In this document: positions 19,938-27,620 of the stretch, piece by piece
Position numbering within the stretch: the first letter of the stretch is position 1
Layout of the letters: every line of letters begins with the position of its first letter
Assembly (NCBI GenBank): GCA_036389295.1
Contig: DASVQB010000021.1
Location: 1-64,000, forward strand
From: AC-37 sp036389295
GTDB taxonomy: Bacteria; Actinomycetota; Thermoleophilia; Solirubrobacterales; Thermoleophilaceae
Reading direction: 5' to 3'
DNA: 64,000 nt
Notes under the pieces: model-generated
Databases searched by the model: none
What the model was told of the DNA's origin: nothing
What the model saw: only the letters and a program-made list of their open reading frames with translations
Translations under genes and position numbers: made by a program

Positions 19938-20870
19938 CTAGGGGACCTGCGCGGTGGCGGCGGGGGCGGCGGCCGGAGGGGGCGTCGCCGCGGCCGGGGC
20001 GGCGGGCGTGCCCGTGGCGGGCGCGCCGGTGGCGGTCGCGGGCGTGGTGCCCGTCGCGGGGGTGGTGCCCGTCGCGGGCGTGGCGCCGAGCGCCGCGGGC
20101 GTGCCGGTCGCGGGCGCCGGTGCCGCCGCGAGCGGCGCCGTCCGCGGCTGCGGCGCGGTCGCGCGCCGCGCGGCGTTGCGCGCGTCGGCCCTGCGCGTGC
20201 GCACGTACCTCACCGCGCCTGGGGCGGGCATGACGAACCCGCGCTCGGCGGCGAGCCGCTGGATCCGCTCGGTGGAGTCGAGGCGCGCGAGCCGCATCCG
20301 GAGGTCCGCGTTCTCGCGGCCGACCTGCGCGGCCTTCGTGTCGGTGCGGCCGATCTGCTCGTTCAGCTGGAGCAGACCGACGTTCAGGAAGACGATCCCG
20401 ACGAGCAGGACGCCGATGCACACGACCCAGAGCCGCCCGCGCAGCAGCCGGTCGAGCAGGCTGTTCGCCCGCGCCGCCAGCGCCTGGCGGAGCGCGGCCG
20501 CGCCCGTGGCGGGCGGAGCCGCCGTCCGGCGCCGGGGGGTGCCGCGAGGGGTCGTGCGAGGGGCGGTGCGCGGCGTCGTGCGAGGGGCGGTCGCCGGGCC
20601 GGCGGCTGCGGCGGCTGCGCGTGCGGCCGCGCGGGCCGCTGCGCCGGACCGCGCCGGCTTCGTCCGCGTCGCCGCGCCGGTGCGCGGTGGCTTCGTTCGC
20701 ACCGCCCCACCGGACCTCACCGGCTTCGTCCGCGCCCCGCCGGAGCGCGACGGCTTCGTCCGCGTCGCCCCGCCGGAGCTCGCCGGGCCCGCGGGAGCCG
20801 GCTTCGTGGCCGCGCCCGACCGAGCGGACCTCGCGGGGGCCGGCTTCGTGGCCGCCGCCGCGCGCGTCAT
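19938..20870 (-). CDS. ftsL: FtsL-like septum formation initiator with low-complexity tails
   Basis: Position between rsmH and ftsI, one membrane segment (LWVVCIGVLLVGIVFLNVGLL) and a following coiled coil (QLNEQIGRTDTKAAQVGREN to LDSTERIQRLAAERGFVMP) identify an FtsL/DivIC-type division protein. The protein is 310 residues, about three times the normal size. A long N-terminal cytoplasmic tail repeats TKPxRSG-type units. A C-terminal tail repeats APATGT units from tandem 18-bp DNA repeats. The ATG at 20870 overlaps the rsmH TGA as ATGA. FtsL assignment rests on position and architecture, because the sequence itself is poorly conserved. Confidence 0.8.
   Translation of the reverse strand: MTRAAAATKPAPARSARSGAATKPAPAGPASSGGATRTKPSRSGGARTKPVRSGGAVRTKPPRTGAATRTKPARSGAAARAAARAAAAAAGPATAPRTTPRTAPRTTPRGTPRRRTAAPPATGAAALRQALAARANSLLDRLLRGRLWVVCIGVLLVGIVFLNVGLLQLNEQIGRTDTKAAQVGRENADLRMRLARLDSTERIQRLAAERGFVMPAPGAVRYVRTRRADARNAARRATAPQPRTAPLAAAPAPATGTPAALGATPATGTTPATGTTPATATGAPATGTPAAPAAATPPPAAAPAATAQVP
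20023..20094. repeat. Degenerate 18-bp tandem repeats in ftsL
   Basis: Four copies of an 18-bp unit, best seen as GGNGTGGTGCCCGTCGCG at 20041 and 20059. They encode the PATGTT-type repeats of the ftsL C-terminal tail. Confidence 0.7.
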
Positions 20871-21817
20871 CGGCTCGTCCCGCCGTCGATCTTGCGGGCG
20901 GCGCGGAGCCGGCCGGACGCGGCGCGCGGGTTCTGCGCCACCTCGCCGGGCGTCGGCGCGACGGGCCGCTGGGTCAGGAGCTCCGCCTCGGGCGTGCGGC
21001 CGCAGACGCAGATCGGGATCTCCGGCGGGCACGTGCACCCGCGCGCGCGGGCCGCGAGGAACCGCTTGACCCGGCGGTCCTCGAGCGAGTGGAACGAGAT
21101 CGCCGCCAGCCGGCCGTCGACGCGGAGCACGTCCCACGCCGGGGGCAGCGCGCGGTCGAGCGAGGCGAGCTCGTCGTTGACCGCGATCCGGATCGCCTGG
21201 AAGATCCGCTTCGCCGGGTGCCCGCCGCCGAACCGCGCGGGCGCCGGGACGGCCGCCTTCACCGTCTCGACCAGCTCGTTCGTCGTCTCGAGCGGCCCCC
21301 GCGCCCGGCGCCGGACGACCGCGCGCGCGATCTGCCGCGCGAACCGCTCCTCGCCGTAGCTGCGGAAGAGCTGCGCCAGCCGGCGCTCGTCCCACTCGTT
21401 GACGATCGTGCGGGCGTCGAGCTCCTGCCCGGGGTCCATCCGCATGTCGAGCGGCGCGTCGTAGGAGTACGAGAAGCCGCGCTCCCAGGTGTCGACCTGC
21501 ATCGAGGACACGCCCAGGTCCAGGTACGCCATGTCGGCCTCGAACCCCTCCTCCAGGAGCAGCTCGAGCCCGTCCCCGTAGTCCATGCGGAGGAAGCGGG
21601 TCTCGCAGGCGACCTCGCCGGCGAACGCGTCGAAGCGGTCCTCGGCGGCCGGGTCGCGGTCGATGCAGACGAGCGTGCCCGCCGGACCGATCCGGTCCGC
21701 GACGAGACGGGCATGGCCGCCGTCGCCGAAGGTGCAGTCGACGGCGGTCTGCCCCGGCTGCGGGTCGAGGAGCTCGATGAGCTCTCCCGCCAGCACCGGG
21801 ACGTGGGTGCGCGTCAT
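20867..21817 (-). CDS. rsmH: 16S rRNA (cytosine-1402-N4)-methyltransferase
   Basis: RsmH (MraW) methylates C1402 of 16S rRNA with S-adenosylmethionine. The N-terminal HVPVLAGELIELL, the SAM motif VDCTFGDGGHA and the later LAAISFHSLEDR are characteristic. I chose the ATG at 21817, one base after the mraZ stop. A TTG at 21835 would add six residues and overlap mraZ. 316 residues with the chosen start. Confidence 0.96.
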   Translation of the reverse strand: MTRTHVPVLAGELIELLDPQPGQTAVDCTFGDGGHARLVADRIGPAGTLVCIDRDPAAEDRFDAFAGEVACETRFLRMDYGDGLELLLEEGFEADMAYLDLGVSSMQVDTWERGFSYSYDAPLDMRMDPGQELDARTIVNEWDERRLAQLFRSYGEERFARQIARAVVRRRARGPLETTNELVETVKAAVPAPARFGGGHPAKRIFQAIRIAVNDELASLDRALPPAWDVLRVDGRLAAISFHSLEDRRVKRFLAARARGCTCPPEIPICVCGRTPEAELLTQRPVAPTPGEVAQNPRAASGRLRAARKIDGGTSR

Positions 21818-21818
21818 G

Positions 21819-22253
21819 TCAAGAAGGATGGCCAAGGCTCTCAGCGATCCCCGACACTTCCGCTCCCAGGGCCTCCTGGTCGGCGGCGAACCGGTCGCGA
21901 TCCCAGACCTCGAGGTGGTCGAGGTTGCCTACGATCACGACCTCCTTCGCGATCCCCGCGTGCTCCAGCAGCGCGGGGTTCAGCGTGACCCGCCCGGCCG
22001 AGTCGAGCTCCGCGTCGAACGAGCTCCCCGCGAAGTAGCGGGTGAGCTTGCGACGCTCGGGGCTGACCGGGTTCAGGTTCGACAGGAAGCTCTCGGTCCA
22101 CCGCTCGAAGGTGTCGGGCGCCCAGATCGCCACGCAGGGCTCGAGCGCCTTTGCCAGAACCACTCCGCCCGAGAACGCCGGTCGGAACTTCGCCGGGACG
22201 TTCAGCCTGTTCTTCGCGTCGAGCGAATAGTCGAAGTGACCGCGGAACGCCAA
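21819..22253 (-). CDS. mraZ: Transcriptional regulator MraZ
   Basis: MraZ is a DNA-binding protein with two AbrB-like (SpoVT/AbrB) half-domains that usually represses its own dcw operon. The first half contains LDAKNRLNVPAKFR and the second LDSAGRVTLNPALLEHAG. 144 residues is normal. The start is TTG with GGAGAGA just upstream. Three MraZ boxes overlap the promoter at 22349-22380, so autoregulation is likely. Confidence 0.97.
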   Translation of the reverse strand: MAFRGHFDYSLDAKNRLNVPAKFRPAFSGGVVLAKALEPCVAIWAPDTFERWTESFLSNLNPVSPERRKLTRYFAGSSFDAELDSAGRVTLNPALLEHAGIAKEVVIVGNLDHLEVWDRDRFAADQEALGAEVSGIAESLGHPS

Positions 22254-22294
22254 TCTCTCCGGTTTCCCTGGGCATCGGGAGCGTGGGATGTCTC

Positions 22295-22337
22295 GGACCG
22301 GAGTGGCGGAGTGGGAGGAGCTCCGCCACCCCGGTCC
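22295..22337 (-). other. Strong hairpin in the mraZ leader
   Basis: Arms 22295-22311 and 22321-22337 pair at 16 of 17 positions (one A-C mismatch) around a 9-nt loop. It lies in the roughly 90-nt leader between the predicted start near 22345 and the mraZ TTG. It could act as a terminator or attenuator for the whole dcw operon, or simply stabilise the RNA. No U tract follows. Confidence 0.55.
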
Positions 22338-22348
22338 TCGAAGGCGTC

Positions 22349-22373
22349 GCCACTATAACCCACACCTTCCCAC
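22349..22373 (-). promoter_or_regulatory. MraZ operator, three boxes at 10-bp spacing
   Basis: On the minus strand GTGGG (22369-22373), GTGGG (22359-22363) and GTGGC (22349-22353) repeat at exactly 10 bp. MraZ proteins in other bacteria bind TGGGN repeats spaced this way. The boxes cover the spacer and -10 of the mraZ promoter, which fits repression. Confidence 0.8.
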
Positions 22374-22380
22374 TTTGCAA
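22352..22380 (-). promoter_or_regulatory. Promoter of the dcw operon (mraZ)
   Basis: TTGCAA (22375-22380), a 17-bp spacer and TATAGT (22352-22357) on the minus strand form a good sigma70-type promoter. Transcription would start near 22345. It overlaps the MraZ boxes. Confidence 0.75.
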
Positions 22381-22589
22381 CACGTCTCTCCACGGAGGCG
22401 TTACTCGGTGGGCCGCGGGGGCTCCGTGTGGCAGGCGATGCCGGTCGTGGAGCGGGGTCGCGGGCCGGCGATGCGGTGGGGCGCCGGCCCACGGCTCGCG
22501 GGCGGAGCGTTGCACGAGCCGGATGCGGACGACGAATTGCACCTAGGGAGGTGCCCTGGGCGGGATCTTGCGGCACGGCGACCGCGCCC
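22381..22589. other. Gene-free stretch between the dcw promoter and tadC
   Basis: Together with the mraZ leader and promoter this makes a 336-bp gap without a credible gene. A small inverted repeat, GCACCT/AGGTGC at 22539-22554, may belong to the 3' end of the tad transcript. No pilin-like short ORF was found. Confidence 0.4.
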
Positions 22590-23513
22590 CTACGGCCCCG
22601 CCGGCAGCCCCCCACCCCCCAGGAACGCGGCGAGCAGCGCCGCCGCCACGAGCAGCAGCACCGACGGCACCAGGAGCAGCGCCACCACGAGCTGGATCTT
22701 GGGGCCCGCTCGCGCCGCCTCCTCCTCGATCCGGCGCCGGCGCGCGGCGCGGGCGTCCCGGGCCTGGGCGGCGAGCGTCGGTCCGAGCGGGGCGCCGTGA
22801 CGGGTCGCGCGCTCGATCGCGGCGACCAGCGTCCGGACCTCGGGCAGCGGCACATGGGCGACCGACCGCGCGAGCGCCTCGCCGAGCGGCACCCCGAGCG
22901 CGACCTCGCGGCCGACGGCACGCCATTCCGCGGCGAGCGGCCCGTCCGCGCGCTCCGCGACCGCCGTCAGGGCCGCGCCGGGCGCGAGGCCGGCCTCGAT
23001 CGACACGCGCAGCAGGTCGATCAGGCCGGGCAGCTCCCGGCGTACCTCTCGCGCGCGCGAGCGCGCGCGTCTCGCGAGCCACCAGTCCGGGGCCATGAAG
23101 CCGGCGACCGGACCGGCCGCGATCAGGGCCGGCCCGAGCCGGCCGGGCGCAGCGGCGCCGAGCAGCAAGGCCGCCGGCAGGGCGGCGACGGCGCTCGCGA
23201 GCTTGGCGGTCATGACCTCGCGCGGGCCGAGCGAGGCGGGGGCGCCCGCGGCCGCGATCCGCTCGGCGAGCGCGGGCGGCACCCGCGCACGGCCGATGCC
23301 TCGCAGCCGCGACCCGAGCGACGCGAGGGCGCGCACGGCCCGCGCCGAGCGCCCGGCGGCGGCGCGTCCGCGATCGGCGGCGGCCGAGTCTCCGCGCCCG
23401 GCGGCGGCGGCGCGTCGGACGGCGGCGCCCTCCTCCCGTCGTCTGACCGGCGCGAGCTCGGCGAGGGCGGCGACGGCCAGGAGCGCCGCGAGGCCGGCGA
23501 GCGCCGCCGTCAC
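22590..23513 (-). CDS. tadC: TadC-like type II secretion F-family membrane protein
   Basis: TadB and TadC are inner-membrane platform proteins of the Tad/Flp pilus machine. The 307-residue protein has an N-terminal membrane segment (TAALAGLAALLAVAALAEL), the T2SSF domain starting ELPGLIDLLRVSIEAGLAPG, and C-terminal membrane segments (IQLVVALLLVPSVLLLVAAA). The GTG start follows a strong GGAGGGAGC. It lies 82 bp after tadB and ends the visible operon. The TadC rather than TadB name is from position only. Confidence 0.85.
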   Translation of the reverse strand: MTAALAGLAALLAVAALAELAPVRRREEGAAVRRAAAAGRGDSAAADRGRAAAGRSARAVRALASLGSRLRGIGRARVPPALAERIAAAGAPASLGPREVMTAKLASAVAALPAALLLGAAAPGRLGPALIAAGPVAGFMAPDWWLARRARSRAREVRRELPGLIDLLRVSIEAGLAPGAALTAVAERADGPLAAEWRAVGREVALGVPLGEALARSVAHVPLPEVRTLVAAIERATRHGAPLGPTLAAQARDARAARRRRIEEEAARAGPKIQLVVALLLVPSVLLLVAAALLAAFLGGGGLPAGP

Positions 23514-23595
23514 GCGCTCCCTCCGACGGACCGCACCGAGGTCGATGCCGGCGGCGGGGCGGTCCGGCGCAGTGCGGGGCGGTCCGCGGCCGCCG

Positions 23596-24455
23596 TCACG
23601 CGCGCACCCTCCCCAACCGCCTGATCAGCACCGCCGCGGCGGCCTGGAGGGCGAGCGCCAGGCCCGCCAGCCAGGCGGTGACGAGCGAGCTCGCGAGCCC
23701 GGCGGCGAAGCCGGGGCTCGCCAGCTCCGCGAGCAGCGCGCCGCCGAGCGGCAGCAGCGCGACCATCAGGCCGGTGAAGCGGGCCTGCGCGGTGGCCGCG
23801 CGGGCGTCCGCCTCGACGCGCGCCTCGTCCTCCAGCGAGCGGGCGCAGTCGCGGAGGAGCCGCGCCAGGTCGCCGCCCGACGCCCGCTGGAGGAGCGCCG
23901 CGGCGACGATCGTGTCGACGCCGTGCGATCGGGCGCGGCGGCGCATGGCCTCGAGCGCGTCGTCGGTCCGGGCGCCGAGCGCCAGCTCCGCCGCCGTGCG
24001 GCGCAGCTCACGTCCCGCGGCTCCGTGCAGCCCGGGGGCCGCGGCCGCGACAGCACCGCGGATCGAGTGCCCGCCGGCCAGCGCGTCCGCGAGGGCCCCG
24101 GCCATCGCCGGCGCGCCGGCGTCGACCGCCGCGCGGTAGCGCTCGCGGCCGGCGCGGAGGACGCGCGCGACGACCACCGGACCGGCCGCCGCGGCGGCGA
24201 GGCCCGCGGCCGGGCCGGCGAGGACCGCCGCAGCGAGGAACGCCGCGCCGCCGCCGGCCGCGAGCAGCCGCCGGCGCTCGGCGGCGCCCGGCTCGCGCCC
24301 CTCGCGCCCGGCGCGCAGCAGGGAGTCGGCGAGCCGGCGGACGCCGCGGCGAGCCCCGGCGCCCGGCCGGCCGCCGCGGCGGCGGCGTCGCGCCCGAGCT
24401 CCCACGCCGCCAGAGCGGCGAGCGCGGCGGCGGCGAAGGCGAGCGCGGCGGTCAC
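23596..24455 (-). CDS. tadB: TadB-like type II secretion F-family protein, apparent frameshift
   Basis: The main frame (23596 up to about 24375) encodes a T2SSF-type platform protein with GGHSIRGAVAAAA and C-terminal membrane segments. It lacks an N-terminal membrane segment. That segment is present one frame away: a GTG at 24455 overlaps the cpaF stop as GTGA and begins VTAALAFAAAALAALAAWEL, very similar to the start of the neighbouring tadC. The frames would be joined by a -1 shift, equal to one missing base, in a GC-rich run around 24355-24390. If the shift is not real, a GTG at 24405 gives a 269-residue protein without the leader. Confidence 0.75.
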
Positions 24456-25738
24456 GCGGCCCCCGGCGCCGAGCCGGCGCGGCGGGGACCCGGCGGCGGA
24501 GCGGCCGGCGCCGAGTCGGCGCGATGCGGAGCCGGCGGCCGAGCGGCCGGCGCCGCGCCGGCGCCCACTCCGCGGATGCCCGCCACCGGCGCGTCCGCCG
24601 GCAGGCGCCACAGCGGCCGGCCGCCGCGCAGGCGGTAGAGCTCGCGGGTGCCCGGCCCGCCCGGCGCCCGTACCACCTCCGCCACGGCCTCCACCCGCCG
24701 GTGGCCGTCCGGCCCCCGCGCCTGGTGCACCACCAGGTCGAGCGCGCTGGCCACCTGCTCGCGCACCGCCGCGTGCGGCAGCCCGACGCCGGCCATCAGC
24801 GCGAGCGTCTCCACCCGCCGCAGCGCGTCCTCGGGCGAGTTCGCGTGAACCGTCGTGAGCGACCCCTCGTGCCCGGTGTTCAGCGCCATCAGCATGTCGA
24901 GCGCCTCGGCGCCACGCACCTCGCCCACCACGATCCGGTCGGGCCGCATCCGCAGCGCGTTCCGGACCAGCTGCCTGATCGTGACCTCCCCCCTCCCCTC
25001 CAGGTTGGCCGGCCGCGACTCCAGGCGCACGACGTGCGACTGCCGCAGCCGCAGCTCGGCCGCGTCCTCGATCGTCACGATCCGCTCGCCGTCCGGGATC
25101 GCGCCGGACAGGGCGCCGAGCGTGGTCGTCTTGCCGGACCCGGTGCCCCCGCTGACCAGCACGGCGGCCCGCCCCGCCACGCAGCGGGCGAGGAACCCGG
25201 CGAGCGCGTCCGGCATGGTCCCGTTCGCCACCAGGTCGTCGAGCGAGAAGCCGGCGGCGCGGAACCGCCGGATGGTCAGGCACGGCCCCGACAGCGCCAG
25301 CGGCGGGATCGCCACGTTCACGCGCGACCCGTCGGCGAGCCGGGCGTCGCACAGCGGCGAGGCCTCGTCCACGCGCCGGCCGAGGGGCGCGAGTATCCGC
25401 TCGATCGCGTGCATCAGCTCGGCCCGGTCGGCGAACGCCACGCCGGTGCGCTCGAGCCGTCCCGACCGCTCCACCCACACCTCGTCCGCGCCGTTGACCA
25501 TCACCTCGTCCACGGCCGGGTCGGCGAGCAGCGGCTCCAGCGGGCCGAGTCCGGTGGCCAGCCGCACCACCCTGGCGGCCACCGCGTCGCGCTCGGCCGG
25601 CGGGAGCGCCGCGGCCTCGAGGTCGACCAGCTCGCGCACGTCGTCCTCGAGCGTCGCCGGCCCGCCCTCGCCGCCGTCGCGGGCGCGCTCGACGAGCCGG
25701 CGGCGAAGCGCCTCGGCCAGGTGCTCGAACGGGTCCAC
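24452..25738 (-). CDS. cpaF: Tad/Flp pilus assembly ATPase (CpaF/TadA)
   Basis: CpaF is the hexameric secretion ATPase that powers Flp pilus assembly. The Walker A motif GGTGSGKTTTL, the Asp-box region VTIEDAAELRL, RPDRIVVGEVRG and the His-box TGHEGSLTTVHANSP are intact. The 428-residue protein ends in an Ala/Pro-rich tail. It starts with GTG and is the first gene of the cpaF-tadB-tadC operon. No Flp pilin or prepilin peptidase is in the window. CpaB lies separately at 38252-38998. Confidence 0.93.
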   Translation of the reverse strand: MDPFEHLAEALRRRLVERARDGGEGGPATLEDDVRELVDLEAAALPPAERDAVAARVVRLATGLGPLEPLLADPAVDEVMVNGADEVWVERSGRLERTGVAFADRAELMHAIERILAPLGRRVDEASPLCDARLADGSRVNVAIPPLALSGPCLTIRRFRAAGFSLDDLVANGTMPDALAGFLARCVAGRAAVLVSGGTGSGKTTTLGALSGAIPDGERIVTIEDAAELRLRQSHVVRLESRPANLEGRGEVTIRQLVRNALRMRPDRIVVGEVRGAEALDMLMALNTGHEGSLTTVHANSPEDALRRVETLALMAGVGLPHAAVREQVASALDLVVHQARGPDGHRRVEAVAEVVRAPGGPGTRELYRLRGGRPLWRLPADAPVAGIRGVGAGAAPAARPPAPHRADSAPAAPPPGPRRAGSAPGAA

Positions 25739-25795
25739 GCCCCCTCAAGCCGCGGACGGCCGCGATTCGCCCCCCCGCCCCCCCGGGGCGCCTCG

Positions 25796-26953
25796 TTACC
25801 TGCCCGCGAGCCCCGCGGGCGTCCTCCCCGCCTCCTGGCCCTCGCGCTCCAGCGCCCGCTCGTCGCGGCGGTGGACCCATCGCAGGACCACGAAGGTCCC
25901 CAGCCCGCCGACGACCATGAGCACGAGCATCATCACGGTCCCCCATCCCTCGTTCAGCCCGGGGAACTTCGTGTTCGCGCCGTAGGTGCCGGCCACGAGG
26001 GTCGGCACGAGCAGGACCGACGCGATCACCTCGACCTTCTGGTGGAGGCGCTCGGTGCGGCGGCCCTGGACCTGCGAGAGCTGGAGCTGGACGAGGTCGA
26101 GCGCGCTGCGCAGGCGGTCGCTCAGCTCGTTGGCGGTGCGCAGCGCGCGGTCGACGCGGTCGTCGAGCCGCTCGGCGGCCTCCCCGTCCGAGACGTCCGC
26201 GAACCAGTAGGTCCGCGCCTTCCCGCCTGGCGCGTTCAGCACCGCGACCGACTTGCGGAACTCGAACAGCAGCGCGCGCAGCTCGATCAGCGTCCGGCGG
26301 TCGGGGGCCGCGTCGGTCTCGCAGCGCCGGTAGAAGTCGAGCTCCCAGGCCTCGAGCCAGTCCGATAGCGCGCGGCGCACGTCGGGGTAGGTGTCGACCA
26401 GGTGGTCGAGCACGATCAGTCCGAGGTCGCCGGCGGTCCGGGCGCCCCGCTCGACCCACTCCTCCTCGACCGTCCGCGCGAGCTCGCCGTGGTCGCCGAG
26501 CTCGCCGTACGGCGGCTGCTCCTCGGAGCCGGAGAACTGCCGCGGCGAGTGCCAGCAGGTGACGAGCCAGCCGTCCCCGGCCAGCATCTCGACGACCTCG
26601 AACGTGAGCGTGCCGGCGCGGCTCGCCGGGTCGGACGGGTCCTCGGCCGCGAGGCTGGCGGCGGACACGGCCCGGATCGCGCCGTAGCGCTTGAGCCGCG
26701 GCCAGAGGTCGGGCGTCAGCAGGTCGTCGAGCATCTCCTCGTCGACCTCCGGGCAGACCCCCTCGAGCAGCGCGTCGAGCTCGCGCGCGGCCGCCGCGGT
26801 GTCGCTCCCGACGTGGCGCAGGTCCACGTCGACCCAGACCACCGCGCCCGGATTGCGCCGGGCGTCCGCCCCGGCCGGCAGCTCGGCGGGCGCCTCGCCG
26901 GGCCGGCACTCGACGATCCGGACCGCGTCGGCGAGCGTCGTCTCCGGCGCCAC
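25796..26953 (-). CDS. CorA-family divalent cation transporter-like protein with GAN motif
   Basis: The long N-terminal cytoplasmic region, the helix before the membrane and two C-terminal membrane segments (VIASVLLVPTLVAGTYGAN and TVMMLVLMVVGGLGTFVVLRW) match the CorA magnesium channel layout. The signature after the first membrane helix reads Y-G-A-N (324-327), where CorA proteins normally have GMN. GMN forms the selectivity entrance, so substrate or function may differ. 385 residues. It follows the decarboxylase-like gene by 3 bp in the same operon. Confidence 0.85.
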   Translation of the reverse strand: MAPETTLADAVRIVECRPGEAPAELPAGADARRNPGAVVWVDVDLRHVGSDTAAAARELDALLEGVCPEVDEEMLDDLLTPDLWPRLKRYGAIRAVSAASLAAEDPSDPASRAGTLTFEVVEMLAGDGWLVTCWHSPRQFSGSEEQPPYGELGDHGELARTVEEEWVERGARTAGDLGLIVLDHLVDTYPDVRRALSDWLEAWELDFYRRCETDAAPDRRTLIELRALLFEFRKSVAVLNAPGGKARTYWFADVSDGEAAERLDDRVDRALRTANELSDRLRSALDLVQLQLSQVQGRRTERLHQKVEVIASVLLVPTLVAGTYGANTKFPGLNEGWGTVMMLVLMVVGGLGTFVVLRWVHRRDERALEREGQEAGRTPAGLAGR

Positions 26954-26956
26954 GGC

Positions 26957-27517
26957 TCAGTCCCGCCGGCCGCGCCGGGCCGCCCTCGCGACCTCGGTCT
27001 CCATCCCGCGGTCGATCTCGATCCCCGCCGTCTCGGTCACGCGCGCCACCAGCATGTACTGGCCGATCACGAGCAGCAGCTCGACGACCTCGCGCGGGGA
27101 GAGGTGCTCGCGGACCGCGTCGAGCGCCCCGTCCGAGGCCCGCACGTCGCGCACGACCTCGGTCGTGAACCGCAGCGCCGCGCGATCGGCCGGCGCCAGG
27201 GACTCGGCGTCGAGGTCGCCCCGCTCGATCGCGTCCACCTGCTCCTGGGTCGCCCCGACGGCCAGGGCGATCGGAACGTGCTGGGCCCACTCGTACTCCG
27301 CGCCCGACAGCCGCCCGACGTGCAGGATCGCGAGCTCGCGCAGCCGCGCGTCGAGCTCGAGCGACGAGAGCAGCGCGCCGCCGAACGCGAGCCAGGGGCG
27401 GAAGGCGGTCTCCGCGTTCGCGACCATCCGGAACACGTTCAGGGGCGGGGCGGCGGCGAGCGCCTCGCGGACCCGCTCGGGGACGGCGTCGGGGTCGACG
27501 TACGGAAGCCGCGCCAC
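26957..27517 (-). CDS. Carboxymuconolactone decarboxylase-family protein
   Basis: The all-helical AhpD/CMD-type core is visible in ARLRELAILHVGRLSGAEYEWAQHV followed by an ALAVGAT turn. The CxxC pair of AhpD alkyl hydroperoxidases is absent, so a peroxidase role is not supported. 186 residues. The start is GTG, and TAGGCT lies 8 nt upstream, which fits a leaderless transcript. It is co-transcribed with the CorA-like gene; the link between them is unknown. Confidence 0.85.
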   Translation of the reverse strand: MARLPYVDPDAVPERVREALAAAPPLNVFRMVANAETAFRPWLAFGGALLSSLELDARLRELAILHVGRLSGAEYEWAQHVPIALAVGATQEQVDAIERGDLDAESLAPADRAALRFTTEVVRDVRASDGALDAVREHLSPREVVELLLVIGQYMLVARVTETAGIEIDRGMETEVARAARRGRRD

Positions 27518-27525
27518 GGGCGGGC

Positions 27526-27531
27526 AGCCTA
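27526..27531 (-). promoter_or_regulatory. Candidate leaderless -10 TAGGCT
   Basis: TAGGCT on the minus strand, 8 nt before the GTG of the carboxymuconolactone decarboxylase-like gene. The same hexamer occurs at this distance before three other genes in the window. Confidence 0.45.
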
Positions 27532-27620
27532 CGCGCCTCGCGCCGGCCGTGACACGCCCACCCGGCCGCGCCGCGAGTACCCCAAATTGGGCCTTTACTT
27601 TCGTTGAGCGGTCAGGTTAG

